Positions 8,763 to 17,690 of a stretch of DNA of 64,000 bases are shown one piece after another. This DNA comes from CAYZMS01 sp964479625 (GTDB lineage: Bacteria; Bacteroidota; Bacteroidia; Chitinophagales; Saprospiraceae). Made by a program: the position numbers and the translations under genes. Location: the NCBI GenBank assembly GCA_964479625.1, contig CAYZMS010000001.1, positions 139,111-203,110 of the forward strand, read 5' to 3'. Within the stretch, counting starts at the first letter, position 1. The number at the start of each line of letters is the position of its first letter. Below the pieces are notes generated by a model. That model ran no database searches and was not told the DNA's origin. It saw only the letters and a list, made by a program, of their open reading frames with translations.

Positions 8763-10346
8763 ATGGGTTTAATTAAGGAAATCGACCGCCGTAAAACTTT
8801 TGGGATTATCAGTCACCCGGATGCCGGTAAAACCACCCTTACCGAGAAATTATTACTCTTCGGGGGAGCCATTCAGGTAGCCGGTGCTGTAAAATCCAAT
8901 AAGATCAAACGAAGTGCCACTTCTGACTTTATGGAAATTGAACGACAAAGAGGAATTTCCGTGGCTACTTCGGTTATGGCTTTCGAATACGGCGACGTAA
9001 AGATCAACATACTGGATACTCCCGGGCACCAGGATTTTCAGGAAGATACTTACCGTACCCTCACCGCTGTCGACAGTGTAATTGTGGTTATTGATGTGGC
9101 AAAAGGAGTGGAAACCCAGACCGAAAAATTGGTAGCAGTGTGCCGCCGCAGAAAAACACCCATTATAGTCTTTATCAATAAACTGGACCGGGAAGGACTG
9201 GATGCCTTTGACCTGCTGGATGATGTGGAGCAAAAGCTGGGGCTGACCGTCACGCCCCTGAGTTGGCCCATCGGTATGGGACAACGGTTCAAAGGCGTTT
9301 ATAATATCTACCAGAAAAAACTGGTCCTGTTCAACCCCCACGGCAAGCAGGAAGAAGAGCATATCATAGAGATCACCGACCTCAACAGCGATGTACTCGA
9401 GGAAGAAGTCGGTAAAGCTGCTGCACAAGAGTTGCGGGAAGAAATTCACATGATCGAAGAAGTCTATCCCGATTTCGAGCGGAACTCCTATTTAGAGGGC
9501 GCATTATCACCGGTTTTCTTCGGTAGTGCGATCAATAATTTTGGGGTGAAAGAATTGTTAGATTGCTTCGTGGATATTGCTCCTACTCCCCTTCCGCGAC
9601 CGGCCGAGGAACGACTGGTAGACCCCCTGGAGGATAAATTTGCAGGCTTTGTTTTTAAGATCCATGCCAATATGGATCCCAATCACCGGGATCGAATTGC
9701 GTTTATGCGGGTCTGCTCCGGGAAGTTCGAACGCAATACAAACTACCTGCACGTCCGACAAGGTCGGAAAATGAAATTTGCCAATCCTACCTCCTTCATG
9801 GCAGAAAAAAAAACGGTTATCGATGAAGCCTTTCCTGGTGATGTGATCGGGCTTTACGATTCCGGGAATTTCAAGATCGGGGATACGGTTACAGAGGGAG
9901 AGGTACTGCATTTTAAGGGGATACCGAGTTTTTCTCCTGAACAATTTCGATATGTCAACAATGCAGATCCCATGAAGGCCAAACAACTTAATAAGGGCCT
10001 CGAACAGTTGATGGACGAAGGGGTTGCCCAGTTATTTACCCGGGAAACTAACGGCCGAAAGATAATCGGAACAGTAGGAGCCCTGCAATTCGATGTGATC
10101 CAATACAGGCTGGAGCATGAGTATGGAGCCAAAGTACAATATGAACCGGTCAATTTACACAAAGCTTGTTGGGTAAGCTATAGCGATAAAAAGGCTTTGG
10201 AGGAATTTTTATCCCGTCGAAAAAAAGATCTTGCCCGGGATAAACACGGGCAATTGGTTTTCCTTGCCGAATCCGCCTGGGCCCTTAAAATGGCACAGGA
10301 CAACCACCCCAAAGTACAATTCTTCTTTACCGATGAACTAAGCTAA
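8763..10346 (+). CDS. prfC: Peptide chain release factor 3 (RF3)
   Basis: 527 residues, the normal RF3 length. It is a translational GTPase that removes RF1/RF2 from the ribosome after peptide release. The P-loop SHPDAGKTT is at residues 17-25. Switch I (RGISVATSVMAF), the DTPGHQDF box and NKLDREGLD all follow in order, and FMEIERQRGIS is characteristic of RF3 as opposed to EF-G. The C-terminal part has the RF3 sequence QFDVIQYRLEHEYGA. It is a single-gene unit with its own predicted promoter, divergent from the antiporter operon. Confidence 0.97.
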   Translation: MGLIKEIDRRKTFGIISHPDAGKTTLTEKLLLFGGAIQVAGAVKSNKIKRSATSDFMEIERQRGISVATSVMAFEYGDVKINILDTPGHQDFQEDTYRTLTAVDSVIVVIDVAKGVETQTEKLVAVCRRRKTPIIVFINKLDREGLDAFDLLDDVEQKLGLTVTPLSWPIGMGQRFKGVYNIYQKKLVLFNPHGKQEEEHIIEITDLNSDVLEEEVGKAAAQELREEIHMIEEVYPDFERNSYLEGALSPVFFGSAINNFGVKELLDCFVDIAPTPLPRPAEERLVDPLEDKFAGFVFKIHANMDPNHRDRIAFMRVCSGKFERNTNYLHVRQGRKMKFANPTSFMAEKKTVIDEAFPGDVIGLYDSGNFKIGDTVTEGEVLHFKGIPSFSPEQFRYVNNADPMKAKQLNKGLEQLMDEGVAQLFTRETNGRKIIGTVGALQFDVIQYRLEHEYGAKVQYEPVNLHKACWVSYSDKKALEEFLSRRKKDLARDKHGQLVFLAESAWALKMAQDNHPKVQFFFTDELS

Positions 10347-10631
10347 AAAAGGAGCGACCAAAGTTGCGTCCTCCCGACAATAGATGTCTTCCTCTTTCCT
10401 TTCCTTGTCGAGGTGATTACATTTTTGCGATTAAATGACTTTCATCAATAGTAGGAAAATCCCTTTTATAGAAATTGTGATTAATTTCGATCTGTCAGGT
10501 AATTGCCATTTATCTTTTTGATATGGGGAAAGATACCCTCAATAGTTTTAAATCCTATTTTCTTCAGTTAATTTTCCGCCTGATTCCCAGGTGGATAAGT
10601 GTTCCTTTTTTACACTTGCAAAAGTTTAACC
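10347..10631. other. Intergenic region before the galactan locus, weak promoter candidate
   Basis: 285 nt without a convincing gene. TAcaCTTG at 10611-10618 differs from the -7 consensus by one base and would leave a leader of only about 7 nt before the SusC ATG at 10632. No matching TTTG lies at -33. No regulator gene (anti-sigma/sigma pair or hybrid two-component sensor) is adjacent. Confidence 0.35.
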
Positions 10632-13568
10632 ATGCTTAGAACCATTTGGCTTTTGGGACTATTTACTATACCCTTCAGTCTGCTTGCTCAGACCGTAAGT
10701 GGGGTAGTAATGGATGCCCAGACATCCGAGCCATTAATCGGAGCGAATATTTTAATCAAAGGAACATCCTCCGGTACCATCACGGATCTGGATGGAAGTT
10801 ACACTTTGGAAGCCTCCCTGGGCGATACGCTTGTTTTTTCTTATACCGGTTATTCTGCCGAGGAGATCCCGGTTACAGGACCGACCATCAACGTTCAATT
10901 GAACCAAACCAATTATGAGTTAGAAGAATTGGTAGTCATCGGTTATGGTACTACTACCGTAAAGGACGCTACCGGAGCAGTAGAATCGCTGACAGAGCGA
11001 GATTTTAACCAGGGACAGATCGTTACGCCTGAGAACCTCCTGAGCGGCCGGGTGGCCGGTGTAACCGTAAACACCGGAGGTGCCCCGGGCTCTGGATCCG
11101 TTATCCGGATCCGTGGTGGATCTTCCTTGGGAGCTTCCAACGATCCTCTTATTGTGATCAACGGCTTACCGATCTCGAATAATGCGGTAGGGGGAAGTAA
11201 CTCGATCCTTAGTACGATCAACCCGGCGGATATCGAAAGCTTTACGGTACTTAAGGATGCTTCTGCAACTGCTATTTACGGATCACGGGCTTCCAACGGC
11301 GTGATCATTATTACCACAAAGAGGGGCCGTTCCGGATTTCGCGTAAACCTGAACACGCAATTGGGTCTACAAACCCTTCCCAATACGATCGATGTATTCA
11401 AAGCCGACGAATATCGCCAACTGGTGATGGATCAGCGCCCGCAATTGGCCGACCGCCTGGGTGATGATAATACGGACTGGCAGGAAGAGATATTTGAAGA
11501 AGCCCTGTACACTAATACCAACCTTTCTGTTGAGGGCGCTCTTTTCAATATTCCGGCCCGTCTTTCCCTTGGTTATGTTAACCAACCAGGTATTCTCATA
11601 ACTTCAGAATTTCAACGGAGTTCAGCTTCTTTGAACCTTTCTCCACGCTTGTTCAACGACGACCTGAAAATAACCCTGAATGCAAACGCCTCTCTGGAAA
11701 ATAATCGCTTTGCCAATCAGGGGCAGATCGGAAATGCCATCACCTTCGATCCAACTCAACCGGTACGCGATCCCAATTCTCCCTTTGGAGGCTACTTCCA
11801 ATACTGGAACGATAACGGTGACGGAGTGCTTAACTCAAGCGACCTTATCCCGGGGCCTCGTAACCCGGTGGCTGAATTAGAGCAACGCCGTGATGAATCG
11901 GATGTAACCCGGATATTCGGTAATATCCAGTTTGATTATAGTATTCCATTTGCACCCGGTTTGAGCGCGGTGGTCAACCTTGGTTTGGACGATGCTTCTT
12001 CTGACGGAAATATTCTGGTGGATCAGGAAAGCACTGTTTTTCAGCCCAATGGGGAGTTTCTTGGATCCGAGTCAAATTATACGAGTGACCAAACGAACAC
12101 CCTCTTCGACGGTTACCTCCGCTACAATAGCTCTCTGAACCGCAGTTTGAATATGGAACTGACCGGGGGATATTCCTATCAAAAATTCGAAAGTGAGAAC
12201 TTCAACTCCGGGGAATTGCGTAATGACCTGCCTAGTTCAGAACCCATTACTACCCGGGCTACCGACCTGGTGCTGATCGGTTTATTCGGGCGGGCGGATT
12301 TCAACTGGAATGATAAATACCTGCTAACCCTTTCCTATCGCCGGGATGCCACCTCCCGTTTTAGCGAAGATAATCGCTGGGGTAATTTCCCGGCTGCTGC
12401 TTTTGCATGGCAACTGCGGGATGAACTCTTCCCGGAATCTGAATCGATCTCCAACCTTAAGCTTCGCCTGGGCTGGGGTATTACCGGTCAGCAGGATATT
12501 GGAGCTGCCGCTGCTGACCTATACCTGGAACGCTATGGGATAGGCCAACCGAGCTCTCAATACCAGTTTGGCAATGATGTTATCCCTGTTGGCTTACCTC
12601 AATTCCGGAACGACGACCTGAAGTGGGAAGAAACCACTACCTATAACGTAGGGGTGGATTATGGGCTATTCGGTGAGCGGGTAAGCGGTAGCATAGAGTA
12701 CTTCTTCAAAGAATCTGATGATCTGCTGGCCTTCGCCGCCATTTCAGATGGTTCGAACTTTAGCAACTCCGGCTTCCAGAATATTGGTAAGTTCACATCT
12801 CAGGGATTAGAATTCTCCATCAATTACGACTTGTTTAACCCGGATTCGAGAGGCTTTAACTGGAATGTCAACTTCAATACGACCATCCTTCGTACAGAGA
12901 TCGAAGACCTTGCTCTCGATCAGGACGTACGGGTTGGTGGAATCGCCGGAGGTACGGGTAACACTATTCAACTGCACCGCGTAGGTTTTGCCCCCTTTAA
13001 ATTCTTTGTTTACAAGCAGGTTTATAATGAGGACGGCAATCCCATTGAAGGGGCTTATGCAGACCTGAATGGCGATAATATCATCAATGATGACGATCGC
13101 TATTTGCACCAGAACAACCAACCGGAGGTGACAATGGGTTTCCTGTCCAATATGTCCTGGAGGAATTGGGATTTTTCCTTTAACATGCGGGCTGCCCTGG
13201 GAACTTATATATACAATAATGTTAACTCAGCGGGCGCTCAATACGATCTGATCGAAAATCAGCAGGTGCTGTCTAACCTGCCGACCTCTGTACTCGAATC
13301 GAACTTTAATACGACACCCACGGTAATACTTTCAGATTTCTATTTAGAGGAAGCTTCCTTCCTGAGAATGGATAACATTACCCTTGGTTATACCTTCACC
13401 GACCTGTTCAAGTCAGATGTCGATCTGCGGATTACGGGAGGTGTACAAAATGCATTCGTCATTACGAATTACAGTGGGTTGGATCCGGAAGTCTTTAATA
13501 ATGGCATTGACAATACGATCTACCCACGGGCCCGAACCTTCCTGTTGGGTGCTAACGTTCAATTTTAA
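10632..13568 (+). CDS. SusC/RagA-family TonB-linked outer-membrane transporter (galactan locus)
   Basis: 978 residues from the ATG at 10632; an upstream in-frame start at 10599 would add 11 residues before the signal peptide and is unlikely. Order: signal peptide (LLGLFTIPFSLLAQ), carboxypeptidase-D regulatory-like domain at about 20-100 (VSGVVMDAQTSEPLIGANIL), the SusC linker EELVVIGYGT, a plug domain at about 120-230 with GGSSLGASNDPLIVINGLP and YGSRASNGVIIITTKRG, then a large beta-barrel ending in aromatic F. It imports oligosaccharides with the SusD partner encoded 21 bp downstream. The linked GH53 gene suggests beta-1,4-galacto-oligosaccharides as substrate. Confidence 0.95.
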   Translation: MLRTIWLLGLFTIPFSLLAQTVSGVVMDAQTSEPLIGANILIKGTSSGTITDLDGSYTLEASLGDTLVFSYTGYSAEEIPVTGPTINVQLNQTNYELEELVVIGYGTTTVKDATGAVESLTERDFNQGQIVTPENLLSGRVAGVTVNTGGAPGSGSVIRIRGGSSLGASNDPLIVINGLPISNNAVGGSNSILSTINPADIESFTVLKDASATAIYGSRASNGVIIITTKRGRSGFRVNLNTQLGLQTLPNTIDVFKADEYRQLVMDQRPQLADRLGDDNTDWQEEIFEEALYTNTNLSVEGALFNIPARLSLGYVNQPGILITSEFQRSSASLNLSPRLFNDDLKITLNANASLENNRFANQGQIGNAITFDPTQPVRDPNSPFGGYFQYWNDNGDGVLNSSDLIPGPRNPVAELEQRRDESDVTRIFGNIQFDYSIPFAPGLSAVVNLGLDDASSDGNILVDQESTVFQPNGEFLGSESNYTSDQTNTLFDGYLRYNSSLNRSLNMELTGGYSYQKFESENFNSGELRNDLPSSEPITTRATDLVLIGLFGRADFNWNDKYLLTLSYRRDATSRFSEDNRWGNFPAAAFAWQLRDELFPESESISNLKLRLGWGITGQQDIGAAAADLYLERYGIGQPSSQYQFGNDVIPVGLPQFRNDDLKWEETTTYNVGVDYGLFGERVSGSIEYFFKESDDLLAFAAISDGSNFSNSGFQNIGKFTSQGLEFSINYDLFNPDSRGFNWNVNFNTTILRTEIEDLALDQDVRVGGIAGGTGNTIQLHRVGFAPFKFFVYKQVYNEDGNPIEGAYADLNGDNIINDDDRYLHQNNQPEVTMGFLSNMSWRNWDFSFNMRAALGTYIYNNVNSAGAQYDLIENQQVLSNLPTSVLESNFNTTPTVILSDFYLEEASFLRMDNITLGYTFTDLFKSDVDLRITGGVQNAFVITNYSGLDPEVFNNGIDNTIYPRARTFLLGANVQF

Positions 13569-13589
13569 AAAATAAAACCTTCGAATTTT

Positions 13590-15185
13590 ATGAAGCTTAG
13601 ATTGTTAATTGCTGCCCTCACCGCCGGATTATTCCTGGCGAGCGGTTGTACAGATGACCTCGACGTAACTCCCGGGGATCCGAATATCTTTTTGGCAGAA
13701 GACTTCTATTCCACCCCGGAGTCCTATCGGGAAGGTCTGGCAGGTGTTTATGCCAATCTTACCCTTACAGGCTTACAAGGACCTGGCTCCTCCAACATTT
13801 CAGGTCTGGATGCCGGTACCAGTCAATACGGGCGGGGCGTTTGGAATCTCCAGGTATTGGCTTCAGATGAAGCGATCTGGACTTGGGAGAACGACCCCGG
13901 ACTGGCCGAGATTCAGCGATCTACATGGACCGCCAGTAACGTTCTGCTTCGTGGAATGTACGGTCGGGGCATGTCTTCGATTGCCTTTGCCAATGAATAC
14001 CTCAGACAAACAGAACCAGGTGTCCTAGATGAACGGGGCGTAAGTGGGGAGTTAAGAGATGAGATACAGGTGTACCGGGCGGAAGCCCGCTTCCTGCGCG
14101 TCTTGTCTTATTACCACATGATGGACTTGTTCGGACGCTGCGCATTTGTTACCGAAAACGATCCGGTAAGTGCCCTGCAAGCGCCTATGATCACCCGGGC
14201 TGAAATATTCGATTTTGTCGAATCCGAGTTGCTTGCCATTCTACCGGATATGACAGAGCCCCGGCAAAACGAATACGCTCGGGCAGACAGGGCTGCAGCC
14301 TGGATGTTGTTGGCAAAACTGTACCTGAATGCTGAAGTGTATATTGGGCAGGACCGTTATGCCGACTGCCTTTCCTATTGTGAAGAACTGATCAATAGTA
14401 GCTACCAGTTGGCTCCAAGCTATTTGAACTTGTTCAAAGCGGATAATGACAATAATGGTGCTACTCAGGAGATCATCTTTCCAGTCGTTTCTGATGGGGT
14501 GACTACACAAAACTTCGGCCCTACCACTCTAATGGTAAATGGCCAGGTAGGTTCCCAGGAAGTTAATGGTGAAGACTTTGGGGTGAACTCCGGAGGGTGG
14601 GGTGGTGCCCTTCGCGTAACAGCTGAGTTCTCCGATATTTTTCAGAATGGTACCTATGATCTGGATGAGCGCAACACCCTGATCACAGAAGACCGTACCA
14701 AAGAGGTAACGGACATCTCTGACCAAACTACAGGTTACATCATCGGAAAGTGGTCCAATATCACCTCCACGGGTGAATTGGGAGCTGACCGCGGTCTGGT
14801 AGACACCGACTTCCCGATGTTTCGACTGGCGGATGTATACCTGATGTACGCCGAAGCGCACTTGCGCGGTGGAGGTGGCTCACTTTCTCAGGCTGTGGAG
14901 TATTTTAATGCCTTGAGAACCCGCTCTGGTAACCCGAATCTGATCTCTGAAGGGGACCTGAACCTGAACCTGATTCTGGATGAGCGCCTGGTGGAATTGC
15001 ACTGGGAATCACACCGCCGGCAGGATTTAGTCAGGTACGGCCGCTTCACTGGCAATACGTACAACTGGTCCTGGAAAGGGAATGCTGCTAATGGAGTTTC
15101 CATTCCGGAATTCCGAAATGTATATCCCCTGCCCAGCGAAAGTTTGGCAGCTAACCCAAACCTCGTTCAGAACGAAGGCTATTAA
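13590..15185 (+). CDS. SusD/RagB-family substrate-binding lipoprotein (galactan locus)
   Basis: 531 residues. Signal peptide with lipobox ASGC (Cys20) followed by TDDLDVTPGDP. The N-terminal TPR-like region holds YRAEARFLRVLSYYHMMDLFG, the usual SusD landmark, and the C-terminus has FRLADVYLMYAEAHLRGG, DERLVELHWESHRRQDLVRYG and YPLPSESLAANPNLVQNEGY, all standard. It forms the lid over the SusC channel and captures glycans at the cell surface. It starts 21 bp after the SusC stop, so the two are co-translated from one message. Confidence 0.95.
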   Translation: MKLRLLIAALTAGLFLASGCTDDLDVTPGDPNIFLAEDFYSTPESYREGLAGVYANLTLTGLQGPGSSNISGLDAGTSQYGRGVWNLQVLASDEAIWTWENDPGLAEIQRSTWTASNVLLRGMYGRGMSSIAFANEYLRQTEPGVLDERGVSGELRDEIQVYRAEARFLRVLSYYHMMDLFGRCAFVTENDPVSALQAPMITRAEIFDFVESELLAILPDMTEPRQNEYARADRAAAWMLLAKLYLNAEVYIGQDRYADCLSYCEELINSSYQLAPSYLNLFKADNDNNGATQEIIFPVVSDGVTTQNFGPTTLMVNGQVGSQEVNGEDFGVNSGGWGGALRVTAEFSDIFQNGTYDLDERNTLITEDRTKEVTDISDQTTGYIIGKWSNITSTGELGADRGLVDTDFPMFRLADVYLMYAEAHLRGGGGSLSQAVEYFNALRTRSGNPNLISEGDLNLNLILDERLVELHWESHRRQDLVRYGRFTGNTYNWSWKGNAANGVSIPEFRNVYPLPSESLAANPNLVQNEGY

Positions 15186-15202
15186 TACAAACCCAAAAGA
15201 GT

Positions 15203-15229
15203 AGCCCGGTTCCAGGTTTGGGCCGGGCT
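15203..15229 (+). promoter_or_regulatory. GC-rich hairpin between susD- and susE-like genes
   Basis: AGCCCGG (15203-15209) pairs with CCGGGCT (15223-15229) around a 13-nt loop. No U-tract follows. It may be an mRNA processing or stability element that sets the ratio of SusCD to the downstream lipoprotein and enzyme. Confidence 0.5.
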
Positions 15230-15263
15230 CCATTTAACAACAAGTATAAATTTTCAACGAATA

Positions 15264-16409
15264 ATGAAAAAGTTTTTCATCTCCCTGCTGGTGATAAGTG
15301 CCGTTTTCGCCTTTCAATCCTGTGAGGAGGACGACGAGTTAACCTTTACCGCAGCACCCAGTGAAATGGGGGTTGCCTTTACCAATTCCTTCTCCAACGA
15401 ATATTTACTTTCAGAGGAAACCGAGAATAATACCGCAGAACGCTTTGTCTGGGAACCGGCTGATTTTGGTGCGCCCACAAATGTGACCTATGAATTACAG
15501 GCTTCCATTGACCCCAACTTCGGGGACTTCGATGTGGTGGGTTCCACTACCGAAACCAACCAGGCGGTTAGCGTAGGGCAATTATTGGATTTCGCTGATG
15601 ACCTTGGACTGGACAGTGACCCTACTACTACGGATGAGAACGGGAACCCCAATAATATTGGAACGGTTCACTTCCGCTTGAGGGCCTTTGCAGGAGCCGG
15701 TACAGGCAACAATACGGAAATGATCTCTGATGTGAGTAGTCTGAACATTACCGTGATCGAAGAAACTCCAGATGGCACCTGTCCTTCCCTATGGGTAGTT
15801 GGCGCAGGTGCTCCAGAAGCTGGTTGGAACTGGGGTTCTCCCATCGAATTAACCTGTTCGAGCGATGTATTAAGCGCTACTTTCCAATTAGCGAATGACG
15901 CCTTCCGCTTCTTTACTGAAGAGGGGAATTGGGATTCTGGTTTGAATTATCCTTATTATGAAGGCGAAGGCTACACCATTGACACTTTACTGGAAAATGC
16001 GATGGATGGCGATAGCAACTTCCGCTTTATAGGTGAACCCGGTTTGTATGATGTAGTTGTCGATGATGTCGCAAAAACGATAGTGGTAACCAAAGCTGCC
16101 AGCTTATGGCTGGTTGGTGCGGCTACTCCTGGTGGCTGGAGTTGGGATGCCCCTACTGAGGCGCCGCAGGTAAGTACTGGTGTGTATCAGACCACTCTAG
16201 ATTTCACCAATGAAACCTTCCGCTTTTTCACAGTGGAAGGCGACTGGGGATCTGGTCTAAATTATCCTTATTACGTTGGGGAGGGATATGATATTGACTC
16301 CAATTTCGAAGACGGACTGGACGGTGACAATAATTTCCGCTTCATTGGCACACCGGGCACCTACACGGTAACGGTTAATGATAATGATAAAACTATTACC
16401 CTGGAATAA
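15264..16409 (+). CDS. SusE/SusF-like surface glycan-binding lipoprotein
   Basis: 381 residues with lipobox FQSC (Cys20) and acidic EEDDE tether. Residues about 25-170 resemble the SusE N-terminal domain, including the strand YELQASIDPNFGDFDVVGST. Two C-terminal modules of about 100 residues repeat the pattern LWxVGAxxPxxWxWxxPxE, FRFFTxEGxWxSGLNYPYYxGEGY and NFRFIGxPGxYxVxV, at about 175-275 and 278-381. These resemble the SusE/SusF starch-binding domains; their aromatic residues would stack on sugars. Its place between SusD and the GH53 enzyme suggests a surface galactan-binding role. Transcription probably ends at the hairpin just downstream, at least in part. Confidence 0.85.
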   Translation: MKKFFISLLVISAVFAFQSCEEDDELTFTAAPSEMGVAFTNSFSNEYLLSEETENNTAERFVWEPADFGAPTNVTYELQASIDPNFGDFDVVGSTTETNQAVSVGQLLDFADDLGLDSDPTTTDENGNPNNIGTVHFRLRAFAGAGTGNNTEMISDVSSLNITVIEETPDGTCPSLWVVGAGAPEAGWNWGSPIELTCSSDVLSATFQLANDAFRFFTEEGNWDSGLNYPYYEGEGYTIDTLLENAMDGDSNFRFIGEPGLYDVVVDDVAKTIVVTKAASLWLVGAATPGGWSWDAPTEAPQVSTGVYQTTLDFTNETFRFFTVEGDWGSGLNYPYYVGEGYDIDSNFEDGLDGDNNFRFIGTPGTYTVTVNDNDKTITLE

Positions 16410-16435
16410 GGTGATAGGATCCTAAGAATACTTTG

Positions 16436-16470
16436 AAAAGCGCTGTCACCCTATGGTTGATGGCGCTTTT
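16436..16470 (+). terminator. Hairpin terminator after the susE-like gene
   Basis: AAAAGCGC (16436-16443) pairs with GCGCTTTT (16463-16470), followed by CTTATTCT. The paired GCGC core and T-rich tail suit a rho-independent terminator, which would partly uncouple the GH53 gene 38 bp further on. Confidence 0.6.
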
Positions 16471-16507
16471 CTTATTCTAAAACCCCGGTATTTTCTAAAA
16501 AGAAATC

Positions 16508-17653
16508 ATGAATAAAGTGAATGTTTTTTTCCTTTGCTGGTGTGTATTTTCTCTTTTCTATTGTTCTGGGGAACCCGAAGACGCCATGAGGCCCGAAGAG
16601 CCAGAACTGCCTATCCCTGAAGATACCAGCTTTCTTCGCGGTGCTGACCTCTCTTACGTTAACCAAATGCTGGACTGTGGAGCTGTTTACTACAATTTCG
16701 AACACACTCAGGCAGATCCGTATAAGATTTTCGGAGAAGCCAAAACGGACCTGGCACGCTTTCGCTTGTGGCATAAACCCGATTGGACAGATTATTCGAA
16801 TATGGAAGATGTCAAAATAGGGATCGTAAAAGCCCGGGCGGCTGGTATGCAAATACTGCTCGATTTTCATTATTCGGACGATTGGGCCGATCCCTCTCAT
16901 CAAACCGTGCCCGCCGCCTGGAGGGGAGTGGTAAATAATACACCCTTGCTTGCTGACTCCATGTACAATTATACTTACCGGGTTCTGGAACAATTAAATA
17001 AGGCAGGTCTTCTACCGGAATTCGTGCAGGTAGGGAATGAGATCAATATCGAAATTTTGCAAGATCCGGATCAGGATTATATTGGCATCAACTGGCCCCG
17101 AAATACCGAATTGATCAATAGTGGCTTAAAAGCGGTGCGTGAAGCAGCCAAAGCATTCGATGCGGAAATTCAGATCATGTTGCACATTGCTCAGCCGGAG
17201 AATGCCCTATGGTGGTTTAAACAGGCAACGAACAATGGGGTTACCGATTTCGACTGGATCGCCCTTTCCTATTATCCGAAGTGGTCGGATTATGGTCTGC
17301 CGGAATTACCCGGAGCAATTAAGCAATTAAAATCAACCTACGGCAAGGAAGTACTGGTGGTCGAGACTGCCTACCCATATACCTTTGAAAATGCGGATGC
17401 CGCCGGTAATATTCTTGGGGAAGATGCCTTGATCCCGGGCTTTCCAGCTACGGAAGTGGGGCAATATGAATTTCTGGAGAGCCTTGAAGATCGGATTATA
17501 GAAGGCGGCGGGCGCGGATTGGTTTACTGGGAACCGGCCTGGGTATCTACTACCTGTAGTACCCGCTGGGGTAAGGGCTCCCATTGGGATAATGCCACGC
17601 TTTTCGATCAAAATAAACGGCCTTTAAAAGGCTTAACCTATTTTTCAAATTAA
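16508..17653 (+). CDS. GH53 endo-beta-1,4-galactanase, lipoprotein
   Basis: 381 residues. Lipobox FYC (Cys19) followed by an acidic Pro-rich linker, so it is likely anchored at the outer membrane. The catalytic barrel starts at FLRGADLSYVNQM and contains RFRLWHKP and LLDFHYSDDWADP, hallmarks of family 53 arabinogalactan endo-1,4-galactanases. The acid/base Glu is in VQVGNEIN (residue 178) and the nucleophile Glu in VVETAYPY (residue 286), as known for the family. It would cut the galactan side chains of pectin outside the cell. A GH53 next to SusC, SusD and a binding lipoprotein matches the known Bacteroides galactan locus layout. Confidence 0.95.
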   Translation: MNKVNVFFLCWCVFSLFYCSGEPEDAMRPEEPELPIPEDTSFLRGADLSYVNQMLDCGAVYYNFEHTQADPYKIFGEAKTDLARFRLWHKPDWTDYSNMEDVKIGIVKARAAGMQILLDFHYSDDWADPSHQTVPAAWRGVVNNTPLLADSMYNYTYRVLEQLNKAGLLPEFVQVGNEINIEILQDPDQDYIGINWPRNTELINSGLKAVREAAKAFDAEIQIMLHIAQPENALWWFKQATNNGVTDFDWIALSYYPKWSDYGLPELPGAIKQLKSTYGKEVLVVETAYPYTFENADAAGNILGEDALIPGFPATEVGQYEFLESLEDRIIEGGGRGLVYWEPAWVSTTCSTRWGKGSHWDNATLFDQNKRPLKGLTYFSN

Positions 17654-17690
17654 CGGGCCAAGGGGTTGGTATCTGAAAAAATCTACAACA

